Assembly: GCA_965644295.1 (NCBI GenBank) | Contig: CBFFRP010000108.1 | Location: 186,001 to 250,000 of the forward strand | Length of the DNA stretch: 64,000 bases | Source of the DNA: Paraphysomonas bandaiensis | Taxonomy: Eukaryota; Chrysophyceae | Direction of reading: 5' to 3' | In this document: piece after piece, positions 47,001 through 57,087 of the stretch | Numbering within the stretch: the stretch's first letter is position 1 | How the letters are laid out: every line of letters starts with the position of its first letter | The notes under the pieces: model-generated | What the model saw: only the letters and a program-made list of their open reading frames with translations | The model's database searches: none | What the model was told of the DNA's origin: nothing | Translations under genes and position numbers: made by a program

Positions 47001-49060
47001 CTCGCCCTTCGAAACAATTCAATGGGAATCTAGTGCCGAATCCGGCACCACACGGTCAAGTGGATCGTGTGCGTCAGCGTGTGGCCAAACGCTGCAACAA
47101 GCCTGCTGATTCATCGGGAGATTGGGAAAATCAGGGAACACCTGAAGGGCCAAGTAAGGTCCGTGCTACAGCAAAACAACAATTTTTAGCTGGTAGAAAG
47201 AGTGTTCTCCGAAGCAGGAGAATGGCCAGGAAACGGGTAATCGTAAATATACACAAACTAGGTGATGGTGTATATACATGTGATGTAAATGCTAAACATG
47301 TAGTAAATCATAAGGCACATGACACACAATGTATATCAAAATTACATACTAACAATATTGATATTGTTATGCATGCTATCAGTAATTGCGATGACATTGA
47401 CGAGCTAACTGATACACCAAAGAGTGTTCAAGATGCTATTTCAGGTAAATATAAACAGCAGTGGATCGATGCTATCAACAGAGAAATATCCATCCTTCAG
47501 AGGAAAGGGTGCTGGAGATACACTGCGTTACCACCTGGAGCAAGAGCCATAAAGGGGAAACTCATATTCAAAATAAAAAGAAAACAGAATGATATCAAAT
47601 TCAAGGCTCGACTAGTCGCACAGGGTTTTACTCAAATCCAAGGCATCGATTACAATGATACATACAGCCCCGTCGCGAAGGCTACATCCCTACGTACAAT
47701 TATTGCCCTTTCGACTATTATGAAACTCAAATTGCACCAAATCGATTTCACAACTGCGTACATCAATGCTGACCTCGAAGAGGACATATACATGTATCCC
47801 CCTCCTGGCATGGACGTCCCTGACGGAAAAGTCCTCAAACTGATGAAAAGCATCTATGGTCTAAAGCAAGCAGGTCTTAACTGGTATAAGTGCTGTACAA
47901 ATTTTATGCTAGATATGGGTTTCACCAGACTAATATCTGACCCGTGTATATTCAAAAAGCAGATTAATGGCAGGATTATGCTAATAGCCATGTATGTGGA
48001 CGATATTATTATAGCATCTACATCCGACACTGATATCCAACAATTCAAAGATCATTTATCCAAAAAGTTCGAAATTACGGATCTCGGACTCCTAGATTAT
48101 TACTTGGGCATCTCCATTCATCAAGATTTTGACAAAAATATCACGACTCTCAGTCAGGAGCAGTATGTCAGAAAACTGCTGGACAAATTCAACATGTCCA
48201 ACAGTAAACCCATGTCAACACCTATGTTACTGTCTTTCAACTATGATTTACATGAATACAATCATCTTTCAGAGTCAAATCAAAGTTATGTTCAGAATTT
48301 CCCCTACAAGGAGCTCATAGGTTCCCTGATGTATCTAGCTGTATGCACTCGACCGGATATCGCCTACGCAGTCAATACTCTTGCCAGATTTTCTGATATG
48401 CCTAATCTAACTACCTGTAATGCTGCGTTACATGTTCTTAGGTATCTCAAAGGCACTGCTAAGCAAGGATTGATATATTCTGGATCCCACATAACATTGT
48501 CAGGATACTGCGATAGCGATTGGGCACGATGTCACCTCACTCGACGGTCCACTACAGCTTTTACATTCTTCATAGGTAATTGTCTTATATCATGGCAATC
48601 TCGATTACAGACAACTGTGGCATTGTCATCTACTGAAGCTGAGTATATGGCTCTATCGTCAGCAGCTCAGGAAGCATTATGGCTACGCTCTTTATTATCA
48701 GAAATTGGTTTCAAACTTCCATTCTCAACAACTATTTGGTGCGATAATAAAGGGGCAGTCCAATTATGCTACAATCCTACTCATCATCGTCGTACGAAAC
48801 ATATTGCGATACGGTATCATTTCATTCGAGAAAATATTGCCGAAAACCAATTGACTGTTGACCATATTCCCACCACGTCAATGTTAGCCGATCTTCTCAC
48901 GAAACCACTAGGAACAACTAATTTTCTTCAATTGCGAACTACATTGATGGGGGGAGCCGGGTTCGACATCCCATCCAGCAACAACAGGAAGCGATCAACA
49001 ACCTCAGAGACACCTAAATCACAATTAACAAGCCACAAGCGACCTAGGTGGCTAGTTTGA
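44066..49060 (+). CDS. Copia Gag-Pol polyprotein
   Basis: One frame of 1,664 codons. The Gag part (about 1-330) ends in a zinc knuckle CFRCDGKGHIASEC (about 288). The aspartic protease motif is LDSGC (about 383), with Cys where Ala is usual. The integrase has an HHCC-type zinc region ending LCDGCASGK and a DDE core (VVADFSGPH, YHADGGKEL, PYTPEDNPFQERSWRTTKE). Reverse transcriptase shows KARLVAQGFTQIQGIDY, LHQIDFTTAYINADLEEDIY and the YVDD site (about 1310). RNase H has GYCDSDWA, SSTEAEYMAL and WCDNKGA. Integrase precedes reverse transcriptase, the defining Copia order. A long Ser/Lys-rich spacer lies between them. All catalytic motifs look intact. Confidence 0.96.
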   Translation: MVVKVTSYDSTDSDSTTEKQKDSMPKFDAKNFSKWQKKCRAWFYRKPKIVYTLQNDHPIEPEAGENSDDEDYQYRLEQYQDAKRYHDEGNNYLWSVIASSIIGQDEEAEGILENVPDGDGKTAWTDLLNHFKEKTTNDVITDLIGQFQSIKIKKGQSIINFLDAVEKLRNKLINYGHRISDQDLISRIRQGLVSKENMTYRELAINLQMHPIDDYKTLIRRLRGLGSSSVGMLLSSNEESKTDSIQLAASKPPFFKSKVNSKRKKGTSFRNRSNKPKHDKRADKDIKCFRCDGKGHIASECKHSWERIQQMKSSSGNKSTSRKFKKVRFQTHQSTENDESDQFADYEDSGPLQQKGRDFGGVGYPTNDETNFVFDQEAGMGTLDSGCTVSITPEAGYITNYEECLTDIQTAKSGSTMTSSGHGRLGIIPKCKHVDHASRTLVSISQLDDLGYKILFGNQSVEIYKDEILLSKGKRVGGLYEIPLTDLGTPIDESHLASTASGPLATLAHKRLAHSSIGLIQKAVQSKLVTGIKLTKSEMNATSLPGGLCDGCASGKSHRRKHRHAIRQMLLKRVRRANELGELVVADFSGPHAPEAIITGNRYILGMTDVASRHQWDSYGPTRDEDFVIQSIQKVVMYLHSKGKRLQHYHADGGKELVSRKVLEYLQSIGATWTFNSPYTPEDNPFQERSWRTTKERALSSLIDSGLPPNFWEQASKATIHIKNRLPCQTAKGFMSPLQFIENEIPDLSYARIWGCKCFVNIDSSLRKNNWDRHSWPGYFMGYREDGPGYIVFVPALRDFVISGHVFFNECVPPADKRYFKEINEIFRENETSRTVESFKYLIGLAHVDPDDGLTYVTTQIKLRKGLIAAYRGLVDDSGDKTRLIQLDDPIHAADVEKYTEEYIELKAVGLKCNTSRSKTPIHKSSKSDRDPDTVNGSPAPAATSRGSGVNRRHHDAAQERISSHRCEPTHSDAKIAKTRPSKQFNGNLVPNPAPHGQVDRVRQRVAKRCNKPADSSGDWENQGTPEGPSKVRATAKQQFLAGRKSVLRSRRMARKRVIVNIHKLGDGVYTCDVNAKHVVNHKAHDTQCISKLHTNNIDIVMHAISNCDDIDELTDTPKSVQDAISGKYKQQWIDAINREISILQRKGCWRYTALPPGARAIKGKLIFKIKRKQNDIKFKARLVAQGFTQIQGIDYNDTYSPVAKATSLRTIIALSTIMKLKLHQIDFTTAYINADLEEDIYMYPPPGMDVPDGKVLKLMKSIYGLKQAGLNWYKCCTNFMLDMGFTRLISDPCIFKKQINGRIMLIAMYVDDIIIASTSDTDIQQFKDHLSKKFEITDLGLLDYYLGISIHQDFDKNITTLSQEQYVRKLLDKFNMSNSKPMSTPMLLSFNYDLHEYNHLSESNQSYVQNFPYKELIGSLMYLAVCTRPDIAYAVNTLARFSDMPNLTTCNAALHVLRYLKGTAKQGLIYSGSHITLSGYCDSDWARCHLTRRSTTAFTFFIGNCLISWQSRLQTTVALSSTEAEYMALSSAAQEALWLRSLLSEIGFKLPFSTTIWCDNKGAVQLCYNPTHHRRTKHIAIRYHFIRENIAENQLTVDHIPTTSMLADLLTKPLGTTNFLQLRTTLMGGAGFDIPSSNNRKRSTTSETPKSQLTSHKRPRWLV

Positions 49061-49249
49061 GTTACACGGAGTTTTTACCATTTTTTTTACTTTTATTCAA
49101 TACATGATGCTGGACTAGAAGGATGGTCTCACAATATGGCATCTCTGCAGTTCGCTTGTTATTGGATAGTGACTGCTACTCTGGTTTTTACTCTCAGTGT
49201 GCATAAGTTCATATTCTCTCTATTATCTACGGTTCACTGATTATTTCAT

Positions 49250-49259
49250 TGAGGGGGCG
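49250..49259 (+). promoter_or_regulatory. polypurine tract
   Basis: tgagggggcg lies directly before the 3' LTR, where plus-strand DNA synthesis is primed. Confidence 0.7.
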
Positions 49260-49521
49260 TATTAGGATTCAGCTTAATACATGATTGTATCTGTGAGTTA
49301 TAATGTTCAATGAAATATACCATGAACTGAATTAGAGAGAGTATCTGTCGAAGATACGTGATCGTCATCATAACGTCGTCATTATCAGTTACACTTCTAA
49401 CTATTCCGTTGTGCATGATAGTACGTTCTATATTGTTATTCATAATTTTCACTCTATCGTGTTCATTACTTACACTCTAATAATCACAACATTGTTTTAC
49501 TAATAAGCTTAAATCTTATTT
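49260..49521 (+). repeat. 3' LTR of the Copia element (262 bp)
   Basis: Same start and end as the 5' LTR but a single copy of the internal 235-bp segment. No TG...CA ends; the terminal sequence is tattagg...cttattt. Confidence 0.93.
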
Positions 49522-49930
49522 CTCTCTGCCCACTCATAGCCTAATGCTTGTGTGGTACAAGGTACACGGGACACTATAATTAGTGTCACTTGTGTAGAAG
49601 TCTTTGGACTTTGACGAATAAACAGGCATCCGGGGTATTCGGCTGCCTACTGAGGACAAGCATCCGGGAATGGGCCCACTTCAAGGGCACCGGGGTATTG
49701 ATCTGCCTGCTGAAGTCAAACATCCGGGAATGGGCCCACCTCAAGGGCACCCGCGGTATTGAGTTGCCTGCTGAAATCAAGCATCCGGGATGGTCACCTT
49801 AAGGACAGAGAGCGAAAGGGGTTGCTTGTGGTGACGCACAAGCAGCTTTCGTAGCGCAAAATTGTAGGATATCAGAATTAAGCGCTATTTAGTTAAATTA
49901 GTTCTGAATCTTACATGCCTATTGCTAATA
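49522..49930 (+). repeat. right half of the LTR-like repeat split by Copia
   Basis: Continues the repeat begun at 43510: tctgcccactcatagcctaa, gtgtggtacaagg, the minisatellite block, then agcagctttcgtagcgcaaa and ttaagcgctatttagttaaa. Confidence 0.8.
49620..49800 (+). repeat. ~60-bp minisatellite, about three units
   Basis: The unit caagcatccgggaatgggcc / cacctcaagggcaccggggt / attgagctgcctgctgaagt is repeated about three times with point differences. The copy at 36595-36665 has one unit and 13360-13440 one. Confidence 0.85.
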
Positions 49931-50206
49931 GTAAGGCATTCAGTACTACATTTACATGGATGGAAAGAATCAAATTAAAGTATTCTTCCTACTAAACTGT
50001 AAAATGCCATTTGCTCACACTAAATTTTGCAAAAGGCAGTTGAGCAATCGAATTTAGTAGAATCGAATAGAATTCTTAAATTAGAAGGAATATCTGAAAA
50101 AAATAGTAGGCTCATCTTGCATTTTAATTTAATAGGAAATAGGTAAATTTAGTAGGAACAACTGACACTTTTTAGTTTAGTAGGGACGAATATATTACTG
50201 GCAAGA
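49931..50206. other. intergenic, AT-rich
   Basis: Runs of atttagtagg-like words (tagtagaat, aatttagtagg, tagtaggga) recur but with no regular period. No gene seen. Confidence 0.4.
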
Positions 50207-50318
50207 TGTTGTGAGCTAGCTTAACAATAACCAATAACAATACTGATTATTGTATTTGCCGGTCGACCAATCATTATATTTTATATTGCAACACAATAAT
50301 ATTGTGTTCCTAGCCCTG
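50207..50318. mobile_element. hAT-like MITE, truncated copy
   Basis: gttgtgagctagcttaacaa, tttgccggtcgaccaatcat and the end attgtgttcctagccctg match the copy at 35710-35826. The left end is not clear. Confidence 0.55.
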
Positions 50319-50697
50319 ATATGTATCCAATTCGAACTTTTTTTTGCTCCAGTAGTATATAGGAATCCCACAAGCAAGTTTTATTTTTTTGCTGCGTACT
50401 CCCTTACATTTCACTACATAACACGAGTATTATCGAGGTCTATTATCCATCCATAGCTGGGGAAAGTTATTTTAGTAAAACGAGGTATAGAATCAAGTCT
50501 TTAGAGTGGCGCGGAGATATAAGATTGTTTTTAAGGAAAAATTGAAAACACCTATACAATCATGCCGACTATTTTTATAGTATAGTACTTGTCTTAAAGT
50601 AAAACGCAGGTTCATCGAACTGTTTTCGAAGAGGATATAATTACGCAGTATGGAGCACACCACATGTGTATTCTTCATTGGCATAAGCCATACAATT

Positions 50698-51894
50698 CTA
50701 TACCACCGCAGCCAATAGAGCCATCGCAACTGCTGCTGCCACAAAAAGTGACATTGCCATTACCATGTTCTTACACTCCGAGAGCATATGTGGAAGCATT
50801 TCCATCGTACCAATATACCTGCGAAACAAGGATGAAAAAAATATTAACAATTCTCTAACACCAAGAGGCATAGGCAACGTACATAAATGATCCCGCAGCG
50901 AGTCCAGTGATGATGCCAGGTACGGTAGAACTGTCCCCAACATCTAGGAAGCAAGCCACAATGGCTCCACATGGGCTGGCCAAAGCATATACTCCATACA
51001 GACTCGCAAACTCAATAGAGGAACATTTCGCATCCATCAGCGCACTTGCCAGTGCTATGGATGCAAATACCTTATGTACAATGATGGCCATAGCAATTGT
51101 AAACTGTTCTACGAAGTTTCCCGTTACACCTATCGCGAATCCCTCCATCACTGAATGTACGACCAGTGCAATCCAAAAGCTATATACTCCTGTACGAATC
51201 TCAGAAGTGGTATTACTGCCAGGGACCGGCTTTTCTTCTTCAATGGCATCAGCAAGAAGACTTTTTGAAGCTTCATTAGTCTCATTATTTGGAGGGGAGT
51301 ATCGGGAAACCCCGCTTGCGGACACAGAGTTAGATCGACAATTGTTTACCTCCTTCTCTTGGGGACGAAAGGTTGCCCGATCGTAGCTCATTGTTCTAGC
51401 TGCTGTGTTTGTTGTCAGTCCTCCAACTGACTTCCATCCACGACGCTGAATGGGGAAAACCGTGGACGGTACGCTATGAGCTCGCTGCACAGTCACTCCG
51501 ATCTCAATATCCTCACCACTATCCTCTGCCTAACACATACAAGTCAGATTGACTACGATCATTCTTACGAGCGCATACTTATGCATATATATATACATAC
51601 CGGTGTAGTAGTGGTGTTGAAGGTGAGCAGTGTCTCTACACACACCAACAGCAGAAACCCCGACAACGCACACGCAGGAGCAACAGGATAAGACGAGAAA
51701 TCTTCAAGATCTTCCGTGGCATCAGCCAATAGATGAGTGAATGCAGCAGAGAGGATCACTCCTGCAGATAGAGCGTTCAGATACGATAATACGCCACTGC
51801 TGGAGCTCTGCATCTTGTATCCTGTGGCCCCTGATACTACCGCTACAGTGGCGAGAACGATTGCCCATATTGCGGTCACGACGATACGATACAT
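50698..51894 (-). CDS. ZIP family metal transporter, 3 exons
   Basis: Exons 51894-51601, 51529-50862 and 50818-50698 join in frame to 360 residues. The N-terminal block has three membrane segments with AFTHLLADATEDL (His/Asp pair in TM2). A variable cytoplasmic loop of about 120 residues follows, rich in Ser, Asn and Glu. The signature VVHSVMEGFAIGV in TM4 and IIVHKVFASIALASAL in TM5 supply the His and Glu metal ligands of ZIP proteins. The last exon gives the final helix (YIGTMEMLPHMLSE). ZIP proteins import zinc or iron into the cytosol. It is divergent from COX19 with about 400 bp between the starts. A relative lies at 58058-59111. Confidence 0.9.
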
Positions 51895-52295
51895 TGTGGG
51901 TTTGCTTGTATGCTACCAGACTGTTCTGCTCTACAGATCCATACACACATATATATACATGCATAGTATGCGGGTCTGTACTGCTCTGTATAGGTAGAGT
52001 ATACTGTATGGCTCTTGCTCTGTAGATATGGTGTATCCTGCTGTGTACTGGACGTGTATAACGTACCGGTATATGGTAGATATACCCCTGCATGGATGGG
52101 CACACGCTCTGTATTTTAGAAGGGAGGTTGTTGTAATACACTAATATACATACCGTATACCAGAGTTAACTATCATACCTGTGTTCTCTATACCGCGTAT
52201 ACACGCACTATGTATGCATAGCTACACAGCAGAGATCAGTTCATGTCGATATATATCAACAGAGACTACTATCAACTCTAACTCATACTACTATA
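51895..52295. promoter_or_regulatory. shared divergent promoter region
   Basis: About 400 bp between the ZIP and COX19 start codons. It contains tatata-rich words (acacatatatatacatgcat near 51945) but no element I can assign with confidence. Confidence 0.35.
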
Positions 52296-52766
52296 ATGGC
52301 TGGTAGTCCGTTTGGTGCTCAACGGATAACAGTGAAACCACCTGAACGCGGCGTGTTTGCCCTTGATCACGATGGCGAATGCAAATCAGAAATGAAGGTA
52401 TCGTTAGTGTTTCATAGTTATCAGATGTAGCAACACGTGTAAATTATATATCCAACGACAATCTCTGACTGTATTACAGGCATTTTTAGGATGTTTAAAA
52501 CAGAATGATAATGATCACTTCCCATGTAAAGCACTGTCGAAGTCTTATTTGCAGTGTAGAATGGATAGGTTGGTAGTAAGGGTACTCTTAATACTGTATA
52601 ATAGGTTCCTCACAGGGACCTCATGGCCAAGGAGGAGTTAGATAATTTAGGACTAGGAGAAATGGGGGAATATAAGAGGGTTGATAGCAAAATCGGTGAA
52701 AGAGAGCAAGCTGGTTTCGTGGCAGGATCTGGGGTGAAGCCTGGAAAGAAGGGGATCTTTTGGTGA
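52296..52766 (+). CDS. COX19: cytochrome c oxidase assembly protein COX19, 3 exons
   Basis: Exons 52296-52397, 52480-52568 and 52616-52766 join in frame to 113 residues. The twin CX9C motif is complete: CKSEMKAFLGC and CKALSKSYLQC. RPPDKGSFPLDH of the human protein corresponds to KPPERGVFALDHDGE, and CRMERKLM to CRMDRDLMAKEE. The protein works in the mitochondrial intermembrane space, is imported by Mia40 and helps copper delivery for complex IV. The family ends soon after the second motif; the Gly/Lys tail here (VKPGKKGIFW) resembles that of plant and protist COX19. Each exon is too short to stand out alone. Confidence 0.95.
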
Positions 52767-53366
52767 TTCACTGGTATGGTACATTAATTTGAATGACCTC
52801 GATTCGTCAAATGTAACTAATATATTTTCTTGATATTTTATTATTACTGTTTTTGTTGTCCTACTACTGCAAAGAGAAGGTAGAGAGTCATAAGGCTTTG
52901 GTACATATCAAATATATAGAAACATACCTTGATATATTACTCGATAAAATGATGCAAACTCATGTGATATCGTCCCTGTATATTAAAATATGTACATGGA
53001 TGCTGCAAAACAATGAAAAAGTATAGAAGTATGTCTTGAACAACGAATAACAGTTTACTCCTTCTTCTGCCATGATATATCTGTGTAGTACAAAGTTAGA
53101 AAATAAGAAAAAACATGGATTTGTATATAAATACATACTAGAAAGAGGCCGTCCCTAGAGAACTTTTTAGCTATTGTAAGTTCTTCATTGATGGCGACCA
53201 CTTCGGTGATTTCGACTACGTAATACCTGTTTATCTGACAAGACTTTTCACGTCACGGATTTCTGACAAGGTAAATCAGTGAAACGTAGCTATTTATGCA
53301 ATTGTAGTCTCACTATAACTCTGCTTCATTCTGTCTTTTTAACTGTTAGAATCAATCATAGTTATC
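52767..53366. other. intergenic with one exon-like stretch
   Basis: Positions 53142-53270 read KEAVPRELFSYCKFFIDGDH and on to TSRISDK, preceded by CTAG and followed by a GTAAAT donor-like site. This is a possible 43-codon exon, but I found no partner exons or homology. Confidence 0.25.
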
Positions 53367-53582
53367 CAGGGCTAGGGAACGATATATATTTGATGGGCCG
53401 GCCAAATGTTCCATCAGTATTGTTTCTAGTATATTGAATAACCCTAATTTAATAGATTGGCTGAATAATGATACTGATATATTGAAATAGTATTATTGGG
53501 CCGGTTTAAAAACTCCACCAGTAATATTATTGTTGAGACGCTCTATAACAATAGCATTGCAATATATTGTTCCCTAGAACTG
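53367..53582. mobile_element. hAT-like MITE with 8-bp target duplication
   Basis: A 216-bp element with inverted ends cagggctagggaacgatata and tatattgttccctagaactg. The flanks tagttatc (53359-53366) and tagctatc (53583-53590) differ at one base. An 8-bp duplication and CAGGG-type ends fit the hAT superfamily. The interior repeats the word gggccgg twice. The copies at 35641 and 50207 share the right end. Confidence 0.8.
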
Positions 53583-53883
53583 TAGCTATCCAACATAAAA
53601 TTATTACAGTACGAGTATATCACAATGCTAAGCTTCGAGTACAGATATTCTTCCAGTACTTGTAAACATATAGCTGCCCACTGAGGTGTAACAGGAAAAT
53701 TACGTTATTATTATGGCATATATGAATATATAATACATAATATATCCATACAAAAACTGAGATAGTCATTATTCATAAGTTCCACACTTGACTTTTAATT
53801 CCGCTTTATAAAACATACTGTAAACAGTAAATATTGATGTGTGTACTCGATTCGATTCACTAGGTCACTCTACTGAGTGTGTA

Positions 53884-54309
53884 TCACATCTTTGTCATTT
53901 CGCGAAGTACAACAGCATTGCTCACATGAAGTGTGATGTCTTGCAAAGTGCCGATAACATATATCATCACGTGTAATTGGTTGATACCACCATATCCATA
54001 TTCAGACATCCTAAACACGTCGCTGTAAAAGGAGCCGATGTCCACTTGCGCTATTAGAAATAGCACAGCATGCATATGAATCATAAAGTGTACAAATACC
54101 ATTACAGGAAATCTTTTTGTTAGCGCAAAACATGTAAGTGCACTGATACAATCAAATGAAAAGTACACTTGTTTCAATTGGGTGTTTAGATATCCAAAGG
54201 GAAAGAAAAGCTCTTGAAATCCGAATAGTACCGTTGCATGGCACGCAGCATGCCATAACTCGATCAATATCATCACCTGCGCGAGGCGAGATTTCGTAAA
54301 TTCCATCAT
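53884..54309 (-). CDS. small multi-pass membrane protein of unknown function
   Basis: From the tandem ATGs at 54309/54306 (MMEFTKSRLAQVMILIELWH) the frame gives 141 residues with about four hydrophobic helices. It has several His in the membrane region (HFMIHMHAVL, LHVMIYVIG). The frame also extends 32 codons upstream to 54405, but that part looks like untranslated leader. I do not recognise the family. It is divergent from the thiolase at 54690. Confidence 0.55.
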   Translation of the reverse strand: MMEFTKSRLAQVMILIELWHAACHATVLFGFQELFFPFGYLNTQLKQVYFSFDCISALTCFALTKRFPVMVFVHFMIHMHAVLFLIAQVDIGSFYSDVFRMSEYGYGGINQLHVMIYVIGTLQDITLHVSNAVVLREMTKM

Positions 54310-54689
54310 TACTATGGATATATTGTGTAGATGTAAGCAATGCTCTTTGTTCGTTATCGTTATGCAAGTTAACGATATGTGTCTTTGTCGTGGTAACTGC
54401 TGCACTAACTGACAGTCTGACAGTGATCATCTGCCCCTATATATGATCCTACTGTACTGTACTGTACTGTACTAGTATGCATGTCTATATGGATGTATAT
54501 ATGCATAGAGATATATTCTTAATTCTTATTCTAACAGACTGCACCAGCAGCAGATACAGAAGATCTTGTAGTGTGCATACATAATACATACACATACCTA
54601 CAGCAGTGTATAGAGAGGATGGAGTAACAGTCACTGGCAGCCCATACATGAATAGATATCATCCACAGTGACAGTAAATTCAACATCTC

Positions 54690-56128
54690 ATGGCACTCCA
54701 GGGTCGACGAAAGGCATATATTGCCGGTGGATACATTACTAAGTTCATCGGTGCAAGAAATCCAGATTTCATATCTAAAAGCCACTCAGAATACGGAAAG
54801 AGACAGAATCCAGACCTGGAACACTACATCAGGGATGCAGTTAATGGTGCATTGGGTTCTTGTCAATGCCCAGGTGAATATGTTGATAAAGCTTGGATTG
54901 GTAACTTTGTTGGAGAATTATTTTGTAGTCAGGTATGACATATGCAGCTATATATACGATGTTATCAGTATCTTATTGACATATAAAAACATCAGGGTCA
55001 TTTAGGAGCAGCAGTGGCAGGATCAAACAGTTCACTAGTCAACAAACCAATTATGCGTGTAGAAGGAGCATGTGCATCGGGTGGCCTTGCGTTTACCTCT
55101 GCTGTGGATTCTATTCGCGCAGGTACAGATGTTACCCTTGTTGTTGGTGCGGAAGTTATGACGACTGTGAGCTCAAGAGAAGGAAATAAATATCTTGCAC
55201 GTGCCGCACACTACCAACGACAAGCTCATATAGATGACTTCTTATGGCCTGCACTGTTTGCTAGACGGATCCGCGCTTGCTTTGAAGCTGGAATCGCAAC
55301 TCCTCACGACTTAGGAATGATCTCAGTCAAAGCGCACAATAATGCTAGACTCAATCCTCTTGCCCATATGAGAGCTTCAGATCTAACTATCGACGGGACA
55401 GTGCCGTCAGACTCTAATCCCCTGTTTTTGTCAAACGACGAGCTGAGAGAATATATTCGCCTTTCCGACTGTGCACAGATGTCGGACGGTGCTGCTGCTG
55501 CGGTAATATGTAGTGAGGAAGGCCTGAAGCGTATTGGAAGACGACCTGAAGACTGTATCGAGGTGATGGGAATCGGGTGTGCCACTGGGAACCTCTACGC
55601 TGATTCGGACCCAACATCCATGCCTACCATGGCAGCAGCGGCAACACGAGCATTCGATGAAGCCGGTTTGAAGCCCTTTGATGTGAACGTTGTCGAACTT
55701 CACGATTGCTTCACGATATGCGAATTACTGGCACTTGAGGCAATGGGATTCGCGAGCAAGGTATAATTTATTACTGTTCGCTATAGCAGCAATTAGTAGT
55801 TATGGTGTACTATACAGGGTAATGCAGTGCGGTTACTTCGAGAGGGGAAGCTCGAGCGAGGCGGGAGCCTTCCAGTTAACACGGTCAGATGATACTCACG
55901 ATGTTTCAGCTTTAGTGACAGTATAATTATTTTTAGGGTGGAGGTTTGCTGGGTTTCGGGCATCCTGTTGGAGCTACGGGGGTGAAGCAGATAGTTGAAA
56001 TATACCGTCAAATGAAGGGGAAATGTGGAGAATATCAGATATCATCAGTTCCGTCTGTAGGGACCACTGCAAACATGGGGGGAGACGACAAAACTGCGGT
56101 GGTAGGAATTTTCCGAAATGTCGAGTAA
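54690..56128 (+). CDS. SCPx-type thiolase (acetyl-CoA acyltransferase), 4 exons
   Basis: Exons 54690-54932, 54996-55760, 55818-55883 and 55937-56128 give 421 residues. The start MALQGRRKAYIAGGYITKFI is a usual thiolase N-terminus. The nucleophile is in VEGACASGGLAF. Other family blocks are LVVGAEVMTTVSSREGNKYL, DCAQMSDGAAAAVICSEEGL, NVVELHDCFTICELLALEAM and NTGGGLLGFGHPVGATG. The C-terminal loop reads GTTANMGGDDKTAVVGI, so the usual second Cys is absent there, as in several SCPx-type enzymes. It should cleave or form 3-ketoacyl-CoA in fatty-acid or sterol side-chain oxidation. No PTS1 tail is visible (it ends FRNVE). Location may be mitochondrial or peroxisomal; I cannot decide. Confidence 0.92.
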
Positions 56129-57087
56129 TTTGTGTGTATGTATGTGTTTTAACTTGAGCGTAAGGAATTGAAGTATATACGATACTAGAGATGAATTCTT
56201 ACAAGGTAGAATTCAGTATCGGAAATACTGATGACCATTTTATATTGTACAGATAGTAACGAATACCATACAGCGTGATATATGTGTTGCATACTTCTGA
56301 CTTTACAACCGCATGGTTGAATAGATATTATAATTTTATAATTGCACTGATTACTAAACACTAATACAATGCTAGTAGCACACAACTGATTTCTCAAATA
56401 CGCCAAGCGTTTAGTACTTATTTAACAGAGTTGCGACTCGACAGCAAATTAAATAAAGAGACATATGCGTTGAAATAAGTACAAGTTGTCCTTCCTTTTC
56501 TATTCTACTAACGCTTCATCGTCTGAATGAATAAATATTGAAATACTCTTTATAACTACCCTCAATTTTTTATTTTCTCTATACCTTCTAATTCATAAGG
56601 GTCGCCAGTTGGCTGAATTGAAGAGCAGAATTCGTTGTTATCTTCGCCTCATTGAGTATCTACGTCATATCTGTACGGGGTCTATCTACAACTACGATAC
56701 TGCAAATATACATCATGCTTACTAACAATTGGGGTGTAATAGACGCAAAAATGTGGGACAAGTCTAGCTGGAAGGTATCACACCTACTTTCAACTCTACA
56801 CAGTAAGAAGCTCAACACCCCAATTACCTACTCAAATGTTATTTGGCTTAGGAAATGCCCATTTGAAGTCACGGGCAAAATGGCCTATTGTGACGAATAT
56901 GTATGCACGTTGTTCTGCCAAGTGGTAGGCAACATAAACTCTACACAAGTAGAGAGGGAAAATATATATTCAACATGTCATTGACATCTGGTTTCATTAC
57001 TAGGTAAAACACAACCGCATAAATAGAGCACAAATACCATTAAAAGGGGCGTTGATGCTAAACTTATTCAAGAAGCTGTAAATTAAT
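56129..57087. other. intergenic, no gene supported
   Basis: A plus-strand frame at 56652-56984 (110 codons) and a shorter frame before it (GRQLAELKSRIRCYLRLIEY at about 56600) are open but lack recognisable domains. They could be remnants of a mobile element. Confidence 0.35.

Larger units (their letters stand above)
43560..49521 (+). mobile_element. intact Copia (Ty1-type) LTR retrotransposon
   Basis: The element is bounded by direct LTRs and a 5-bp target duplication, CTCTC, at 43555-43559 and 49522-49526. Order: 5' LTR (with a tandem duplication), primer binding site, one polyprotein gene, polypurine tract, 3' LTR. The LTR copies look identical by eye and the gene has no stop or frameshift, so insertion is recent and the element may still be active. 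Confidence 0.95.

Noticed and set aside
43560-49521. Endogenous retrovirus
   Set aside because: Integrase precedes reverse transcriptase and no envelope gene is present, so it is a Copia retrotransposon.
56652-56984. 110-codon plus-strand frame
   Set aside because: No domain, no splice partners; more likely a decayed mobile element or chance.
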